Positions 1 to 6,906 are shown, numbered from the stretch's first letter. The stretch: DNA of 41,222 nucleotides from an uncultured Phascolarctobacterium sp. (GCA_900547415.1 URGS01000014.1:1-41222); one strand, 5' to 3'. Made by a program: numbers and translations. The notes: generated by a model not told the origin, from the letters alone.

Positions 1-48
1 AACTCTTGACGGCTGCTTTTTATCTGGTATATGATTTTTCTATTTTTG

Positions 49-77
49 TTGTTGATATTTGATGATTCAGATATAAT
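49..77 (+). promoter_or_regulatory. Candidate promoter for the small gene at 109
   Basis: A perfect -10 box TATAAT lies at 72-77, with TTGTTG at 49-54 as a 17-bp-spaced -35 candidate. It sits 32 bp before the ATG at 109. The surroundings are very AT-rich, so chance matches are likely. Confidence 0.4.
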
Positions 78-108
78 ATATATAACTTGTATTTCTGGAG
101 TGATTCAA

Positions 109-288
109 ATGTTGTTTTATGGCCTTGTTAAAGATGATTTAATTCAACCTATTTATTGTGATTCTAAAGAAGATGCTTTATTGGAGTTAAGATTGCGTTT
201 TGGTCTGAATATAGTTTTAATTTCAGAAGATGAATTTAGGGAGAATTTAAAAAAAGAAGTTTTTAATTTTCTTCCATGTATAAAATAA
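109..288 (+). CDS. Hypothetical small protein, 59 aa
   Basis: I do not recognise this protein. The reading frame is open from 31, but I prefer the internal ATG at 109 because it has a GGAG ribosome-binding site at 97-100 and removes an implausible hydrophobic leader. The product is a small, slightly acidic soluble protein with a stretch (SKEDALLELRLRFG) typical of an amphipathic helix. It is one of the few plus-strand genes in the element and converges on the minus-strand gene at 329-490, with a shared hairpin terminator between them. No function can be proposed. Confidence 0.5.
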   Translation: MLFYGLVKDDLIQPIYCDSKEDALLELRLRFGLNIVLISEDEFRENLKKEVFNFLPCIK

Positions 289-324
289 AAAAGCCTGCTA
301 TGATTTCAATCATAGCAGGCTTTT
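289..324. terminator. Bidirectional intrinsic terminator
   Basis: A perfect 16-bp stem (arms 289-304 and 309-324) with loop TTCA, flanked by A4 and T4 runs, lies between two convergent genes. It can work on both strands. Confidence 0.9.
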
Positions 325-328
325 GATG

Positions 329-490
329 TCAATATTCTTCTATTTTAAATGTTATTGTGTGTCCTGGATTCTCTTTAATTATGATTTTTTTCATATTGTC
401 TAGCATCATATTATTTTCTAATGCTGCTTGTACGACATCAATTAATTTTTTTCCGTCAATATACGCATATACTGTTTTTCTTTTATACAT
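329..490 (-). CDS. Hypothetical small protein, 53 aa
   Basis: Unrecognised. The open frame runs to 532, but the start was placed at the ATG at 490 because it is preceded by a strong GAGGTG site (plus-strand cacctc at 497-502) with good spacing; the longer version has no such signal. The product reads MYKRKTVYAYIDGKKLID and onward: a basic N-terminus, an alpha-helical middle and an acidic end (KIEEY), with no membrane segment. It converges on the plus-strand gene ending at 288. Function unknown. Confidence 0.55.
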   Translation of the reverse strand: MYKRKTVYAYIDGKKLIDVVQAALENNMMLDNMKKIIIKENPGHTITFKIEEY

Positions 491-607
491 TATTTTCACC
501 TCTTTTGGGTATATTTTTTTAATTTTCTTCATTATCAGAGCAAGGACAATCAGACATTTTTATGATATATGTTCTTCGTAAAACAATTATACCATATTTT
601 ATATCTG

Positions 608-1276
608 TTATTTTAATATTTGAAAATAAGCAATAGCGTTCATCAGTTCCTTATAGGTTGCTTCATCGTGATCTTCAGATTCTTTACCGTATTTTTGTTG
701 TACATATTTTCTAAATTCTTCCAATGTGTTGTTTTGGTTTTTCCATGGGTTATAAATTATGGTATTTTCTAGCTTATTGTATGTAATACATTCATAGAAC
801 GTGTTAATCTGATAAAATCCTTCAGGTAAATTTGTATTCATAAGTTCTACATTGGCTAGACATGTATTTTGTAGGTTGGCGTATCTTAAACTTGTCTTTT
901 CAAGTGAACTGTTTGTAAGGTTAGCATATAAGAATTGGGCATATGTAAGTGCAGAATTATCAAAATTTACTCCAATTAGATTAGCTCTTGTAAAGTTACA
1001 TTCATTTAAATCACAATTTTCAAATTCACAATTTTTCATATTGGTCCAGCTCATATTTGCATATGTAAGATAAACTTCTGAGAAATTGGTGTTTTCTAAT
1101 TTGGCAAATTTTAAATTTGCATATCTCATGTCGCAATCTACAAAGGTACATTGACTTAAATCACAATTAGCTAGATTTACATCATTCATGTTTAATCTAT
1201 GAAATACTAAGCCACTCAAATCCATTCCTGATAAATCTGCATTTTGTAAGTCTGTAATTTCTTCTGGGCTTGCCAT
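608..1276 (-). CDS. Pentapeptide-repeat protein
   Basis: This 222-aa protein is built almost entirely of A(D/N)LxX-type pentapeptides from about residue 10 to 150 (for example NADLSGMDLSG near residue 13, then ANLKFAKLENTNF and ANLQNTCLANVEL). The family folds as a right-handed four-sided beta-helix. Some members, such as Qnr and MfpA, mimic DNA and protect DNA gyrase; most have no known function. The last 60 residues are non-repetitive and charged. The ATG at 1276 immediately follows an in-frame TAA, with a 12-codon frame before it and no strong ribosome-binding site of its own. Start therefore depends on coupling, or the gene has lost its true N-terminus to a nonsense mutation. It is cargo of the element. 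Confidence 0.85.
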   Translation of the reverse strand: MASPEEITDLQNADLSGMDLSGLVFHRLNMNDVNLANCDLSQCTFVDCDMRYANLKFAKLENTNFSEVYLTYANMSWTNMKNCEFENCDLNECNFTRANLIGVNFDNSALTYAQFLYANLTNSSLEKTSLRYANLQNTCLANVELMNTNLPEGFYQINTFYECITYNKLENTIIYNPWKNQNNTLEEFRKYVQQKYGKESEDHDEATYKELMNAIAYFQILK

Positions 1277-1315
1277 TTATTTTTGAATAATATTTTCAAT
1301 TTCTTTTCTTTTCAT
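1277..1315 (-). CDS. 12-codon leader frame before the pentapeptide gene
   Basis: An ATG at 1313-1315 opens a frame reading MKRKEIENIIQK that stops at TAA (1277-1279), directly followed in frame by the ATG of the pentapeptide gene. Pentapeptide proteins often begin with a similar short charged helix before their repeats. This may therefore be the original N-terminus cut off by a nonsense codon, or a leader peptide for translational coupling. Confidence 0.35.
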   Translation of the reverse strand: MKRKEIENIIQK

Positions 1316-1341
1316 TTTTATCCCTACTTTCTAACGGGTTA

Positions 1342-1350
1342 TGATATAAT
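1342..1350 (+). promoter_or_regulatory. Extended -10 promoter
   Basis: TGATATAAT is a perfect extended -10 (TGnTATAAT), 51 bp before the ATG at 1401. No good -35 is present, which is usual for extended -10 promoters. Confidence 0.5.
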
Positions 1351-1400
1351 TTATTCATAAGGCTCTTTAAGTCTTATATATTATATTGGGAGGTCTTATT

Positions 1401-1577
1401 ATGGACAACAACAATAAAAAGATTATTAAGCTTACTGAAGAAGAGCGTATTAGAGCTAAATATTGGGAAGATAATGGTATTGAACCAGAAGAAACCTTTA
1501 AGGTTAGTTTAGAAGATCTTGCTAATCTTTATCCGGTTAAGGATTATTCATTAACTACTTCTAATGATAAAAAATAA
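1401..1577 (+). CDS. Hypothetical small charged protein, 58 aa
   Basis: Unrecognised. The ATG at 1401 has a strong GGGAGG site at 1388-1393 and an extended -10 promoter upstream, so I believe it is expressed. The product is lysine-rich at the start (MDNNNKKIIKLTEEERIRAK) and acidic in the middle, is probably helical, and has no membrane segment. It stands alone on the plus strand between two minus-strand genes and ends 3 bp from the convergent gene at 1581. This small-protein style is common in plasmids and phages. Function unknown. Confidence 0.6.
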   Translation: MDNNNKKIIKLTEEERIRAKYWEDNGIEPEETFKVSLEDLANLYPVKDYSLTTSNDKK

Positions 1578-1580
1578 TCT

Positions 1581-2246
1581 TTAATAAGGTTGTTCTAAGA
1601 CATGGATTTTGTTAATGCAGCAAAATCCATCATCATATTTTTCTTGCATAGTATCCGTAATGAGCTTAGCTTTATCTAACGCTTTTTCATAGTTATCTAC
1701 TTTGAAAGTATCTAGTAGTATTTGTAACGTCATTGGCTCACTGTCTATCTCGTTAAGTTCTGGATATTCTGCATAAAGTTTTGAATCAGGTATGTATGAG
1801 TCAATAATGTATTCGTCCTTATCGTAAAAAAGGCTCTCAGGATCATATTTCTCATACAATTCACACCCTGGCTCTTCTGCCATATATGCGAGTTTAATTT
1901 TGTTATACTCTGGTTTTTGTAATATGCTGCAGAATGGCTGAATATGTGGACACCATGCATCGTCTACGTAAATATAAAAGTAGTATATGTCTTTTTGTTC
2001 CAAATAAAGTAAATCTGATAAATCTTCTATAAATCCTCTTGTATTTCCATATTTTCCATTAATGATATCTTCATATTTGAAGTCTTTGTGAGAGCATATC
2101 ATAAAATTGCCAATCCAGTTCTTTGTAGTATTTATTTTATTAAACTCTTCAGGTAACTCATAATTCATCATTATGCTGTAAAATTTCTCAATTTGTCTTT
2201 TATCTTTAGAATAAAATGTTATATTTGTCCTACACCAATTAGGCAT
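1581..2246 (-). CDS. Api92-like (DUF1281) protein with MPNWC start
   Basis: The 221-aa product starts MPNWCRTNITFYSKD, the hallmark of phage- and plasmid-borne proteins named after the Api92 protein of phage APSE, which have a ferredoxin-like fold near the N-terminus. The aromatic segment YYFYIYVDDAWCPHIQPF (about residues 88-105) corresponds to the W-P motif that follows in this family. The length is typical. No biochemical function is established for the family; members occur in accessory modules of phages and mobile elements. The gene lies downstream of another phage-type gene, separated by a terminator at 2265-2304. Confidence 0.7.
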   Translation of the reverse strand: MPNWCRTNITFYSKDKRQIEKFYSIMMNYELPEEFNKINTTKNWIGNFMICSHKDFKYEDIINGKYGNTRGFIEDLSDLLYLEQKDIYYFYIYVDDAWCPHIQPFCSILQKPEYNKIKLAYMAEEPGCELYEKYDPESLFYDKDEYIIDSYIPDSKLYAEYPELNEIDSEPMTLQILLDTFKVDNYEKALDKAKLITDTMQEKYDDGFCCINKIHVLEQPY

Positions 2247-2264
2247 TTTTATCTTCTCCTTAAT

Positions 2265-2304
2265 AAAAATCTCCTTCCTACATCAAAGTAAGAAGGAGAT
2301 TTTT
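2265..2304. terminator. Intrinsic terminator
   Basis: A 17-bp stem with one mismatch (arms 2265-2281 and 2288-2304) has an A-run on one side and a T-run on the other. It terminates the minus-strand gene ending at 2310. Confidence 0.75.
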
Positions 2305-2309
2305 GTTTA

Positions 2310-2765
2310 TTATTTTTTATATCTTTCTTGTGCGTAATATGCAATACGATTATTTCTTTCGTTTCTAATTTCCTGATGCTTTTTTTCTTTTGCCTTTAAA
2401 GCATCTTCTTTAGTTGCATATACAATTCCTAATTTCAATCTACAATTGTCTGCAAAGTTATTATACCAAGTATAGCAGCTAATTTCTCCGTCATGCAGCT
2501 CACTATAGCTCCAATATATACTGCCATGCATTGGTACACATGCGTGTGTAAAATATTCTTTTTTTACTATGCTGGCTTCACCAGTAATAAGCATTCTTAA
2601 AAATTTATCTTCGTTTTGATATGTAGTATCTCCCTCTCTTAAAAGTCCTTTGTTAGATAGGTAGTATTTGTTTACTGTAATTAGTGAATTTTCTTTAATT
2701 TGAATGTAAAAATGTTCATTTAATTCTATATTTAGTTGTTTTGCTATTTCTTTAATAACATTCAT
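2310..2765 (-). CDS. Phage-type hypothetical protein, 151 aa
   Basis: I recognise the style but not a function. It begins MNVIKEIAKQLNIELNEHF, has a central aromatic stretch (YWSYSELHDGEISCYTW, about residues 84-100) and ends with ATKEDALKAKEK followed by a charged helix. Many small phage and integrative-element proteins share this layout: an N-terminal helix, an initial beta-sheet that carries a 'transcript as displayed' type of sequence, then a YATKEEA-like helix. No catalytic motif or membrane segment is visible. The start has only a modest purine-rich site (plus-strand tgcctct at 2772). It may be co-transcribed with the secreted protein and bS6 genes upstream. Confidence 0.6.
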   Translation of the reverse strand: MNVIKEIAKQLNIELNEHFYIQIKENSLITVNKYYLSNKGLLREGDTTYQNEDKFLRMLITGEASIVKKEYFTHACVPMHGSIYWSYSELHDGEISCYTWYNNFADNCRLKLGIVYATKEDALKAKEKKHQEIRNERNNRIAYYAQERYKK

Positions 2766-2779
2766 AATCTTTGCCTCTT

Positions 2780-3001
2780 TTATTGGTTTTTTCTTGCTTG
2801 CTTTTCTTGTTCTCTGATAATTGCTCTTGCTATAGATTCTATATCTGGTTTGTAATACTTCGGTACTCTAATCTTTGTCTCGCGAGTATGATAAGGTTTT
2901 TCTTGTTTAGGTTGAGTTGTCTTATTAGTTGATTCGTACATAGAAGCCATAGCCATGTTAGGAATAAGTATGATGGTTAATAATGCTAAGATTTTTTTCA
3001 T
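2780..3001 (-). CDS. Small secreted or anchored protein with signal peptide, 73 aa
   Basis: The product begins MKKILALLTIILIPNMAMAS, a textbook signal peptide (charged n-region, hydrophobic core, AMA-S cleavage site near residue 18). The mature part is about 55 residues, basic and glutamine/lysine-rich, with no cysteines. The ATG at 3001 was preferred to a GTG at 3010 because the AAAGGTG site, which lies inside the last codons of the bS6 gene, then has correct spacing. The TAG of that gene ends one base before this ATG, so the two are translationally coupled. Function unknown; pairing an exported peptide with bS6 is odd. Confidence 0.65.
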   Translation of the reverse strand: MKKILALLTIILIPNMAMASMYESTNKTTQPKQEKPYHTRETKIRVPKYYKPDIESIARAIIREQEKQARKNQ

Positions 3002-3002
3002 T

Positions 3003-3287
3003 CTATTCACCTTTTCTGATAATCATATGACGTAATACTTCATCTTGAATTTTCATAACACGATCCAGTTCGGCAATTGTTTCACGTTCAGCTTTAAAGC
3101 TTGTTAAAACATAAAACCCTTTTTCATAATATCTGATTTCATATGCTAGGTGTCTGATACCCCATAAATCTTCTTTTTCTACTTGGCCTCCATTATTTTC
3201 AATGGTATCTCTGATTTTTTTATTAATTCGTTTTACTTCTTCTTCTTTCATAGGAGTTAAGATATACATTACTTCGTAGTTTTTCAT
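3003..3287 (-). CDS. rpsF: 30S ribosomal protein bS6 encoded on the mobile element
   Basis: The 94-aa product is a full-length, well-conserved bS6: N-terminal YEVMYILTP strand, the central DLWGIRHLAYEI segment with the WG-(K/I)-R-LAY signature, the GFYVLTSF strand and the C-terminal VLRHMIIRKGE. bS6 pairs with bS18 on the 30S platform and its complex can also bind the rpsF leader RNA. On chromosomes the order is rpsF-ssb-rpsR; here rpsR is absent and an ssb lies 2 kb away across dnaN. It has a good AAAGGA site and is coupled to the exported small protein downstream. AT-rich codon use matches its element neighbours. It is presumably a second copy beside the chromosomal gene; role on the element unknown. 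Confidence 0.92.
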   Translation of the reverse strand: MKNYEVMYILTPMKEEEVKRINKKIRDTIENNGGQVEKEDLWGIRHLAYEIRYYEKGFYVLTSFKAERETIAELDRVMKIQDEVLRHMIIRKGE

Positions 3288-3317
3288 TGATTTTGCTTCC
3301 TTTCATTTTTAATTATA

Positions 3318-3533
3318 TTATCTTCTTTTTATTTGTTCGATAATGTCTAGAATTATTGCATATCCACCGTTGGCAGTGATATTAATATATTTTTTCTCAT
3401 TTTTAAAGTAAAGAACGGCATATTCCATTCCCTTACCATTGAGATATTCTATATTTATCAAATCATTGAACATTCTTGTTTTTTGAAGTGTAGTACATAA
3501 GCTGTTTAATATTGATTGTTTATCTTCGTTCAT
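3318..3533 (-). CDS. Hypothetical protein, 71 aa
   Basis: Unrecognised. The start has a very strong AAGGAGG site 6 bp before the ATG at 3533. The product is a soluble mixed alpha/beta protein: a helical N-terminus (ILNSLCTTLQKTRMF), a beta segment (YAVLYFKNEKKYINI), the short motif TANGGYAIILDIIEQIKRR at the end. It lies 30 bp upstream of the bS6 gene and is probably in the same transcript, so it belongs to the same functional block. No function can be assigned. Confidence 0.6.
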   Translation of the reverse strand: MNEDKQSILNSLCTTLQKTRMFNDLINIEYLNGKGMEYAVLYFKNEKKYINITANGGYAIILDIIEQIKRR

Positions 3534-3659
3534 AATTCCTCCTTATTCTCTGAGACTTAGAATTGCTTTATGCGGTCTTTTTAATTCTTTTAAAGGTATT
3601 TGTTATGCTTTGTTTTTTTAAGCGTCAGAGAGCTTATATTTTTGTTTCTGAGAGCTGTT

Positions 3660-3794
3660 TTATTCAAACGGGATTAAGATATTGAGTACTTTGTTTTTTA
3701 GTTCTCTGCGTGCTTTTTTAGAGCTATTTGGGCTTTTTTTGGAAATAAGTTTCAGTATTTTAGAATATTGATTAAAGCGCTTATTGTAGTTCAT
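3660..3794 (-). CDS. Small basic protein, 44 aa
   Basis: A short frame read from the ATG at 3794 gives MNYNKRFNQYSKILKLISKK and onward, ending LNILIPFE before the TAA at 3660-3662. It has an unusually strong purine-rich ribosome-binding stretch (plus-strand ccttcccccccttt, 3795-3808) at the right distance. About a quarter of the residues are lysine or arginine and the peptide should be helical. This may be a nucleic-acid-binding or regulatory small protein, but nothing specific is recognisable. The rest of the gap, 3534-3659, holds repeated short CTCTSAG-like words and no clear gene. Confidence 0.45.
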   Translation of the reverse strand: MNYNKRFNQYSKILKLISKKSPNSSKKARRELKNKVLNILIPFE

Positions 3795-3838
3795 CCTTCC
3801 CCCCCTTTCTTTGTTTTCTACTTTCCATAAATAAAAGA

Positions 3839-3875
3839 AGAAGTCAAGGTGAAAAGCTTGCGTGCCTTGACTTCT
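3839..3875 (-). terminator. Hairpin terminator with conserved loop (copy 1)
   Basis: An 11-bp perfect stem (3839-3849 with 3865-3875) closes a 15-nt loop. On the minus strand it follows the gene ending at 3883 and is followed by TTCTTTTATTT, so it can terminate transcription. The stem core TCAAGG/CCTTGA and the loop word CGCAAGCT are almost identical to the hairpin at 5695-5735. Confidence 0.7.
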
Positions 3876-3882
3876 GATGTAT

Positions 3883-4107
3883 TTATGGTATTTGGGTAAT
3901 ATATACCTGTTTGATGTTCTTAGAACGTAATGTTAATCTGGTTATTAATCTGTATGCTGCAGAGTTAGTTTCGATACTTATATATATATGGTTATTCGAT
4001 TTTTTATATGAAAAGATTTTTCCATAAAACATTTTAATAATTGTTTTTATATTTAAGTATGTTTTGAATCCGTTTTCGGCTTCAATTATAATTCCATATT
4101 TTTTCAT
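3883..4107 (-). CDS. Hypothetical protein, 74 aa
   Basis: Unrecognised. The product is a small basic beta-rich protein (MKKYGIIIEAENGFKTYLNI ... YISIETNSAAYRLITRLTLR). Its TAGGAGC site overlaps the stop codon of dnaN, so it is translationally coupled to the clamp gene. Its transcript ends at the conserved-loop hairpin at 3839-3875. Coupling to dnaN suggests a role in the element's replication, but that is inference; the sequence shows no known fold, catalytic motif or clamp-binding peptide. Confidence 0.55.
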   Translation of the reverse strand: MKKYGIIIEAENGFKTYLNIKTIIKMFYGKIFSYKKSNNHIYISIETNSAAYRLITRLTLRSKNIKQVYITQIP

Positions 4108-4115
4108 ATATGCTC

Positions 4116-5207
4116 CTAAGCTACTCTCATAGGAGTAATAATGTATTTTGAATCTGAATCTTTTTCGTGAATAAGCATTGGAGTTACCGCTGTTTTCATT
4201 TCAATTATAAATTCATCTTTTGTGATTTTCTTACAAACATCAACAAGGTAAGTGATATTAAGACTGATGTTTAAATTCTCACCTTCAATTTCTTGAATCT
4301 GAATTGCTTCTGCAGCTAGTCCTAAGTCTGATTTAGTGTTTAAAAACATATTCTTTTCATCTTTATTAATATTAAGAGTTAGAATCTTATATTTTCCAGC
4401 CAATACTTGTACTCTTTCTAATGCTTTGTTAATTTCAGATGTTCTAAGTTTCATTTTTGTAATATATTGGTTTCTGTTAAAGAATATATCTGTATTAGGG
4501 AAATTACCCATAAGTATACTTGTTGAAATTACTGTATCATCATATTTAATAGTTAATTGGTTTTTATAAATGCCGATGTTGACTGTTTTATTTTTAATCT
4601 GAACACTTTGAAGATTATTGAGAATATCTGTAGGAATTATAGCTCTCATACATCCTTGATTATTTTGGGTTTGAATTGTAGTTCTAGCTAATATATGGGT
4701 GTCTGTTGCAATAATATCAACAGTATTATCATTAAAAATCAGTTCTGTTCCTTTAAATTTTTGATTTTCTTGTGAAGCTGCAAATGTAGTATTTTTGATA
4801 GATTTTTTTAATTGTTCTGTTTCGATATTAATAGAATTTTCTTCGTCTTCTGGAATTTTGAGGATAGGATATTCTTCTGGATTGATGCAATTGATTTTTG
4901 TTGTGTTCCATCCGTTTAATATTTGAATTTGGTTTCCAGCTTCTGATATTTCTACATATTCTTCATCAATATTTTTAATCAATGAAAGTAATAACTTGGG
5001 GTTTGTAGCAAAATTTCCTTCCTCAGTAGCTTCACAAGGAATTATTTTTTTTATAATGGTAGAACCATATATTGCAGTAATAGTTAGTTTATCTGCTTTT
5101 GCTCTAAAATGATTATTTTTAAAAACATCTGCAATGGCATTTGTCTGAAATTTATTCATATCATTTAATGCTTTGTTTAATTCTTGTGTTTTGATTTTGA
5201 TTTGCAT
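4116..5207 (-). CDS. dnaN: DNA polymerase III beta subunit (sliding clamp), element copy
   Basis: The 363-aa product has the three-domain length of a bacterial beta clamp and ends YIITPMRVA, the conserved C-terminal (Y)xxPMR segment that forms part of the pocket for clamp-binding peptides. Other clamp features are GTELIFNDNTVDIIATDTH in domain two (about residues 152-170) and the QVLAGKYKILTL stretch in domain three. The clamp encircles DNA and tethers polymerases and partners. The second ATG (5207) was chosen because AAAGG then has proper spacing; it abuts the first ATG. A clamp on a mobilizable element is unusual. It sits between ssb and a coupled small gene, in AT-rich codons like its neighbours, and is divergent from typical chromosomal clamps. 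Confidence 0.9.
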   Translation of the reverse strand: MQIKIKTQELNKALNDMNKFQTNAIADVFKNNHFRAKADKLTITAIYGSTIIKKIIPCEATEEGNFATNPKLLLSLIKNIDEEYVEISEAGNQIQILNGWNTTKINCINPEEYPILKIPEDEENSINIETEQLKKSIKNTTFAASQENQKFKGTELIFNDNTVDIIATDTHILARTTIQTQNNQGCMRAIIPTDILNNLQSVQIKNKTVNIGIYKNQLTIKYDDTVISTSILMGNFPNTDIFFNRNQYITKMKLRTSEINKALERVQVLAGKYKILTLNINKDEKNMFLNTKSDLGLAAEAIQIQEIEGENLNISLNITYLVDVCKKITKDEFIIEMKTAVTPMLIHEKDSDSKYIITPMRVA

Positions 5208-5270
5208 TACAATCATCCTTTCAAAAATGAACTAGAGCTGGTTAGATAAATCTAATCAGCTCTTTTATAT

Positions 5271-5627
5271 TTAGGCAGCTTTTGTTTCTTTTTTAGGTTT
5301 AGGTAATCTACCATTTTCGATGAATTCAGCTTTAATTTTATATTTATATACTTTCTTACCTTCTTTATCTTCATATACATTAGGTATTAATTGGCCTTTG
5401 ATTTTATATTCTCTGCCTACCATATTGTCGTTTGCGAATTGTTCTGCAATTGCATCAAAACATACAACTTCATGATAAATTGGTTCGTACACTGCTTTGT
5501 TGTTTTCCATATGAGAATATAGGTTTTCAGCAATCGTAAATGTGCAAACAGCTTTATTTTCTTCTTTTCCTGCGTATTTAAACCAAGGATCACGTACTAA
5601 TCTGCCTTCTACATAAATATTATTCAT
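5271..5627 (-). CDS. ssb: Single-stranded DNA-binding protein, element copy
   Basis: The 118-aa product begins MNNIYVEGRLVRDP, the first OB-fold strand of bacterial SSB, followed by CTFTIAENLY, the HEVVCFDAIAEQFAN segment and EYKIKGQLIPNVYEDKEGK. It covers the DNA-binding OB fold and then stops: the last residues are basic (KPKKETKAA) and the usual flexible tail with acidic DDDIPF tip is missing. In chromosomal SSBs that tip recruits repair and replication partners, so this copy should bind ssDNA without it. Plasmid SSBs usually protect transferred or replicating single strands. The gene sits between clpX and dnaN, and a conserved-loop terminator separates it from clpX. Confidence 0.9.
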   Translation of the reverse strand: MNNIYVEGRLVRDPWFKYAGKEENKAVCTFTIAENLYSHMENNKAVYEPIYHEVVCFDAIAEQFANDNMVGREYKIKGQLIPNVYEDKEGKKVYKYKIKAEFIENGRLPKPKKETKAA

Positions 5628-5682
5628 CTTTTATTCCTCGTTTCTTTAAATATATTTAGGTCTTAACCTTAGTTTCTGCATT

Positions 5683-5748
5683 ATCAAAAGTGTTAGAAAA
5701 ATCAAGGTGGAGAGCTTGCGGACCTTGATTTTTCTTTTAGCTTTTGAT
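5683..5748 (-). terminator. Hairpin terminator with conserved loop (copy 2)
   Basis: A perfect 14-bp stem (5695-5708 with 5722-5735) and 13-nt loop is framed by an outer 8-bp stem (5683-5690 with 5741-5748). On the minus strand it lies just after the clpX stop and ends in a T-run, so it should terminate clpPX transcripts. Core stem TCAAGG/CCTTGA and loop CGCAAGCTCTCC match the hairpin at 3839-3875. Confidence 0.75.
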
Positions 5749-5756
5749 ATATTTGC

Positions 5757-6905
5757 TTATACAGCTTCTTGAATATCTTTATCAGTGATAATGATTTTTT
5801 CTTTTTTGTACTTATTGGTTTGATTTGGTTTTTCAAACATTACACTGAGTAGTGTTTTTTCTAATTGATTTCTTAGTCCTCTTGCTCCTGTATTGTTTCG
5901 AATTGCATTTTTAGCAATTTGGTGCAGAGCTTCTTGCTCAAAATCAAGTTCGATATTATCTACTGCCATCAGCTTCTTATATTGGAAAATGATGTTGTTT
6001 CTAGGTTCAGTCAGGATTTTTACGATATCATTTTCTGATAACAGATGCAGTGGACAAATTACCGGAAATCTTCCAATGAATTCTTGAATCATTCCAAAGT
6101 TTCTAATATCTTCAGGAATTACTTTGTCAATCAGGCTGTTATAAGATTGTTTTTCTTTTTTCATTTGTTGTTTAATTAGGTTAATTTGTTTGTTATTAGC
6201 TCCTAATCTTTGTTGAATAATTTTTTCAATTCCAACAAATGCTCCACTCACAATAAATAGAATATTTTTTGTATTGATAATAATCATATCTTGAGATGGA
6301 TGTTTTCTATTTCCTGTTAATGGAACTCTTACATGAGTGCCTTCTACGATCTTCAATAATGCTTGTTGGACACCTTCTCCTGATACATCTCTTGTAATCG
6401 AACTATTCTCGCCTTTTATAGCCTTTTTATCAATTTCGTCAATAAAGATAATTCCTTTTTCAGCTTTTGCAATAGCTTTTTCCATTCTTTCGCTTTCTGA
6501 ATTGTAGTATTTGATTTCTTCATATGCTTTAAACAATAGACTTTGAAGAATTGTCTCTACATCATCTCCTACATATCCACTCTCTGTTAAAGATGTTGCA
6601 TTTGTAATTACATATGGTACATCTAAAATTTTTGCAAGACTTTTTATCATGTAAGTTTTTCCACTACCACTAGGTCCAATCATTAATATATTGGACTTAT
6701 CAATATGTAATTCCGGATTATTAATTATCTTCGTGTGATTGTATGCAGCTACAGAGAGAATTTTTTTTGCTTCTTCTTGACCAATAACATATTCATCAAG
6801 ATGTCTTTTAATTGTCGTTGGATAGATTGAAAAATTATATTCTTGATTTTCAAAATCTTCATTATTAACATAGTCGATTTGGTATTGTTCTTTTGTGTTT
6901 AACAT
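5757..6905 (-). CDS. clpX: ClpX-like AAA+ unfoldase lacking the zinc-binding domain
   Basis: The 382-aa product matches the AAA+ core of ClpX: Walker A GPSGSGKT (77-84), pore loop GYVG (110-113), Walker B IIFIDEID (152-159), pore-2 region with VSGEGVQQALLKIVEGT (175-190), RKH loop (200-202) and sensor-2 GAR (340-342). ClpX uses ATP to unfold proteins or remodel complexes such as MuA and replication initiators, alone or with ClpP. Two parts differ from the family. The N-terminal four-cysteine zinc domain, which recruits substrates and adaptors, is absent. The loop after RLG (234-250) reads ANNKQINLIKQQ and lacks the IGF tripeptide that docks ClpP. The ATG at 6905 was chosen for the GGAGG site inside the end of clpP. 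Confidence 0.9.
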   Translation of the reverse strand: MLNTKEQYQIDYVNNEDFENQEYNFSIYPTTIKRHLDEYVIGQEEAKKILSVAAYNHTKIINNPELHIDKSNILMIGPSGSGKTYMIKSLAKILDVPYVITNATSLTESGYVGDDVETILQSLLFKAYEEIKYYNSESERMEKAIAKAEKGIIFIDEIDKKAIKGENSSITRDVSGEGVQQALLKIVEGTHVRVPLTGNRKHPSQDMIIINTKNILFIVSGAFVGIEKIIQQRLGANNKQINLIKQQMKKEKQSYNSLIDKVIPEDIRNFGMIQEFIGRFPVICPLHLLSENDIVKILTEPRNNIIFQYKKLMAVDNIELDFEQEALHQIAKNAIRNNTGARGLRNQLEKTLLSVMFEKPNQTNKYKKEKIIITDKDIQEAV

Positions 6906-6906
6906 A

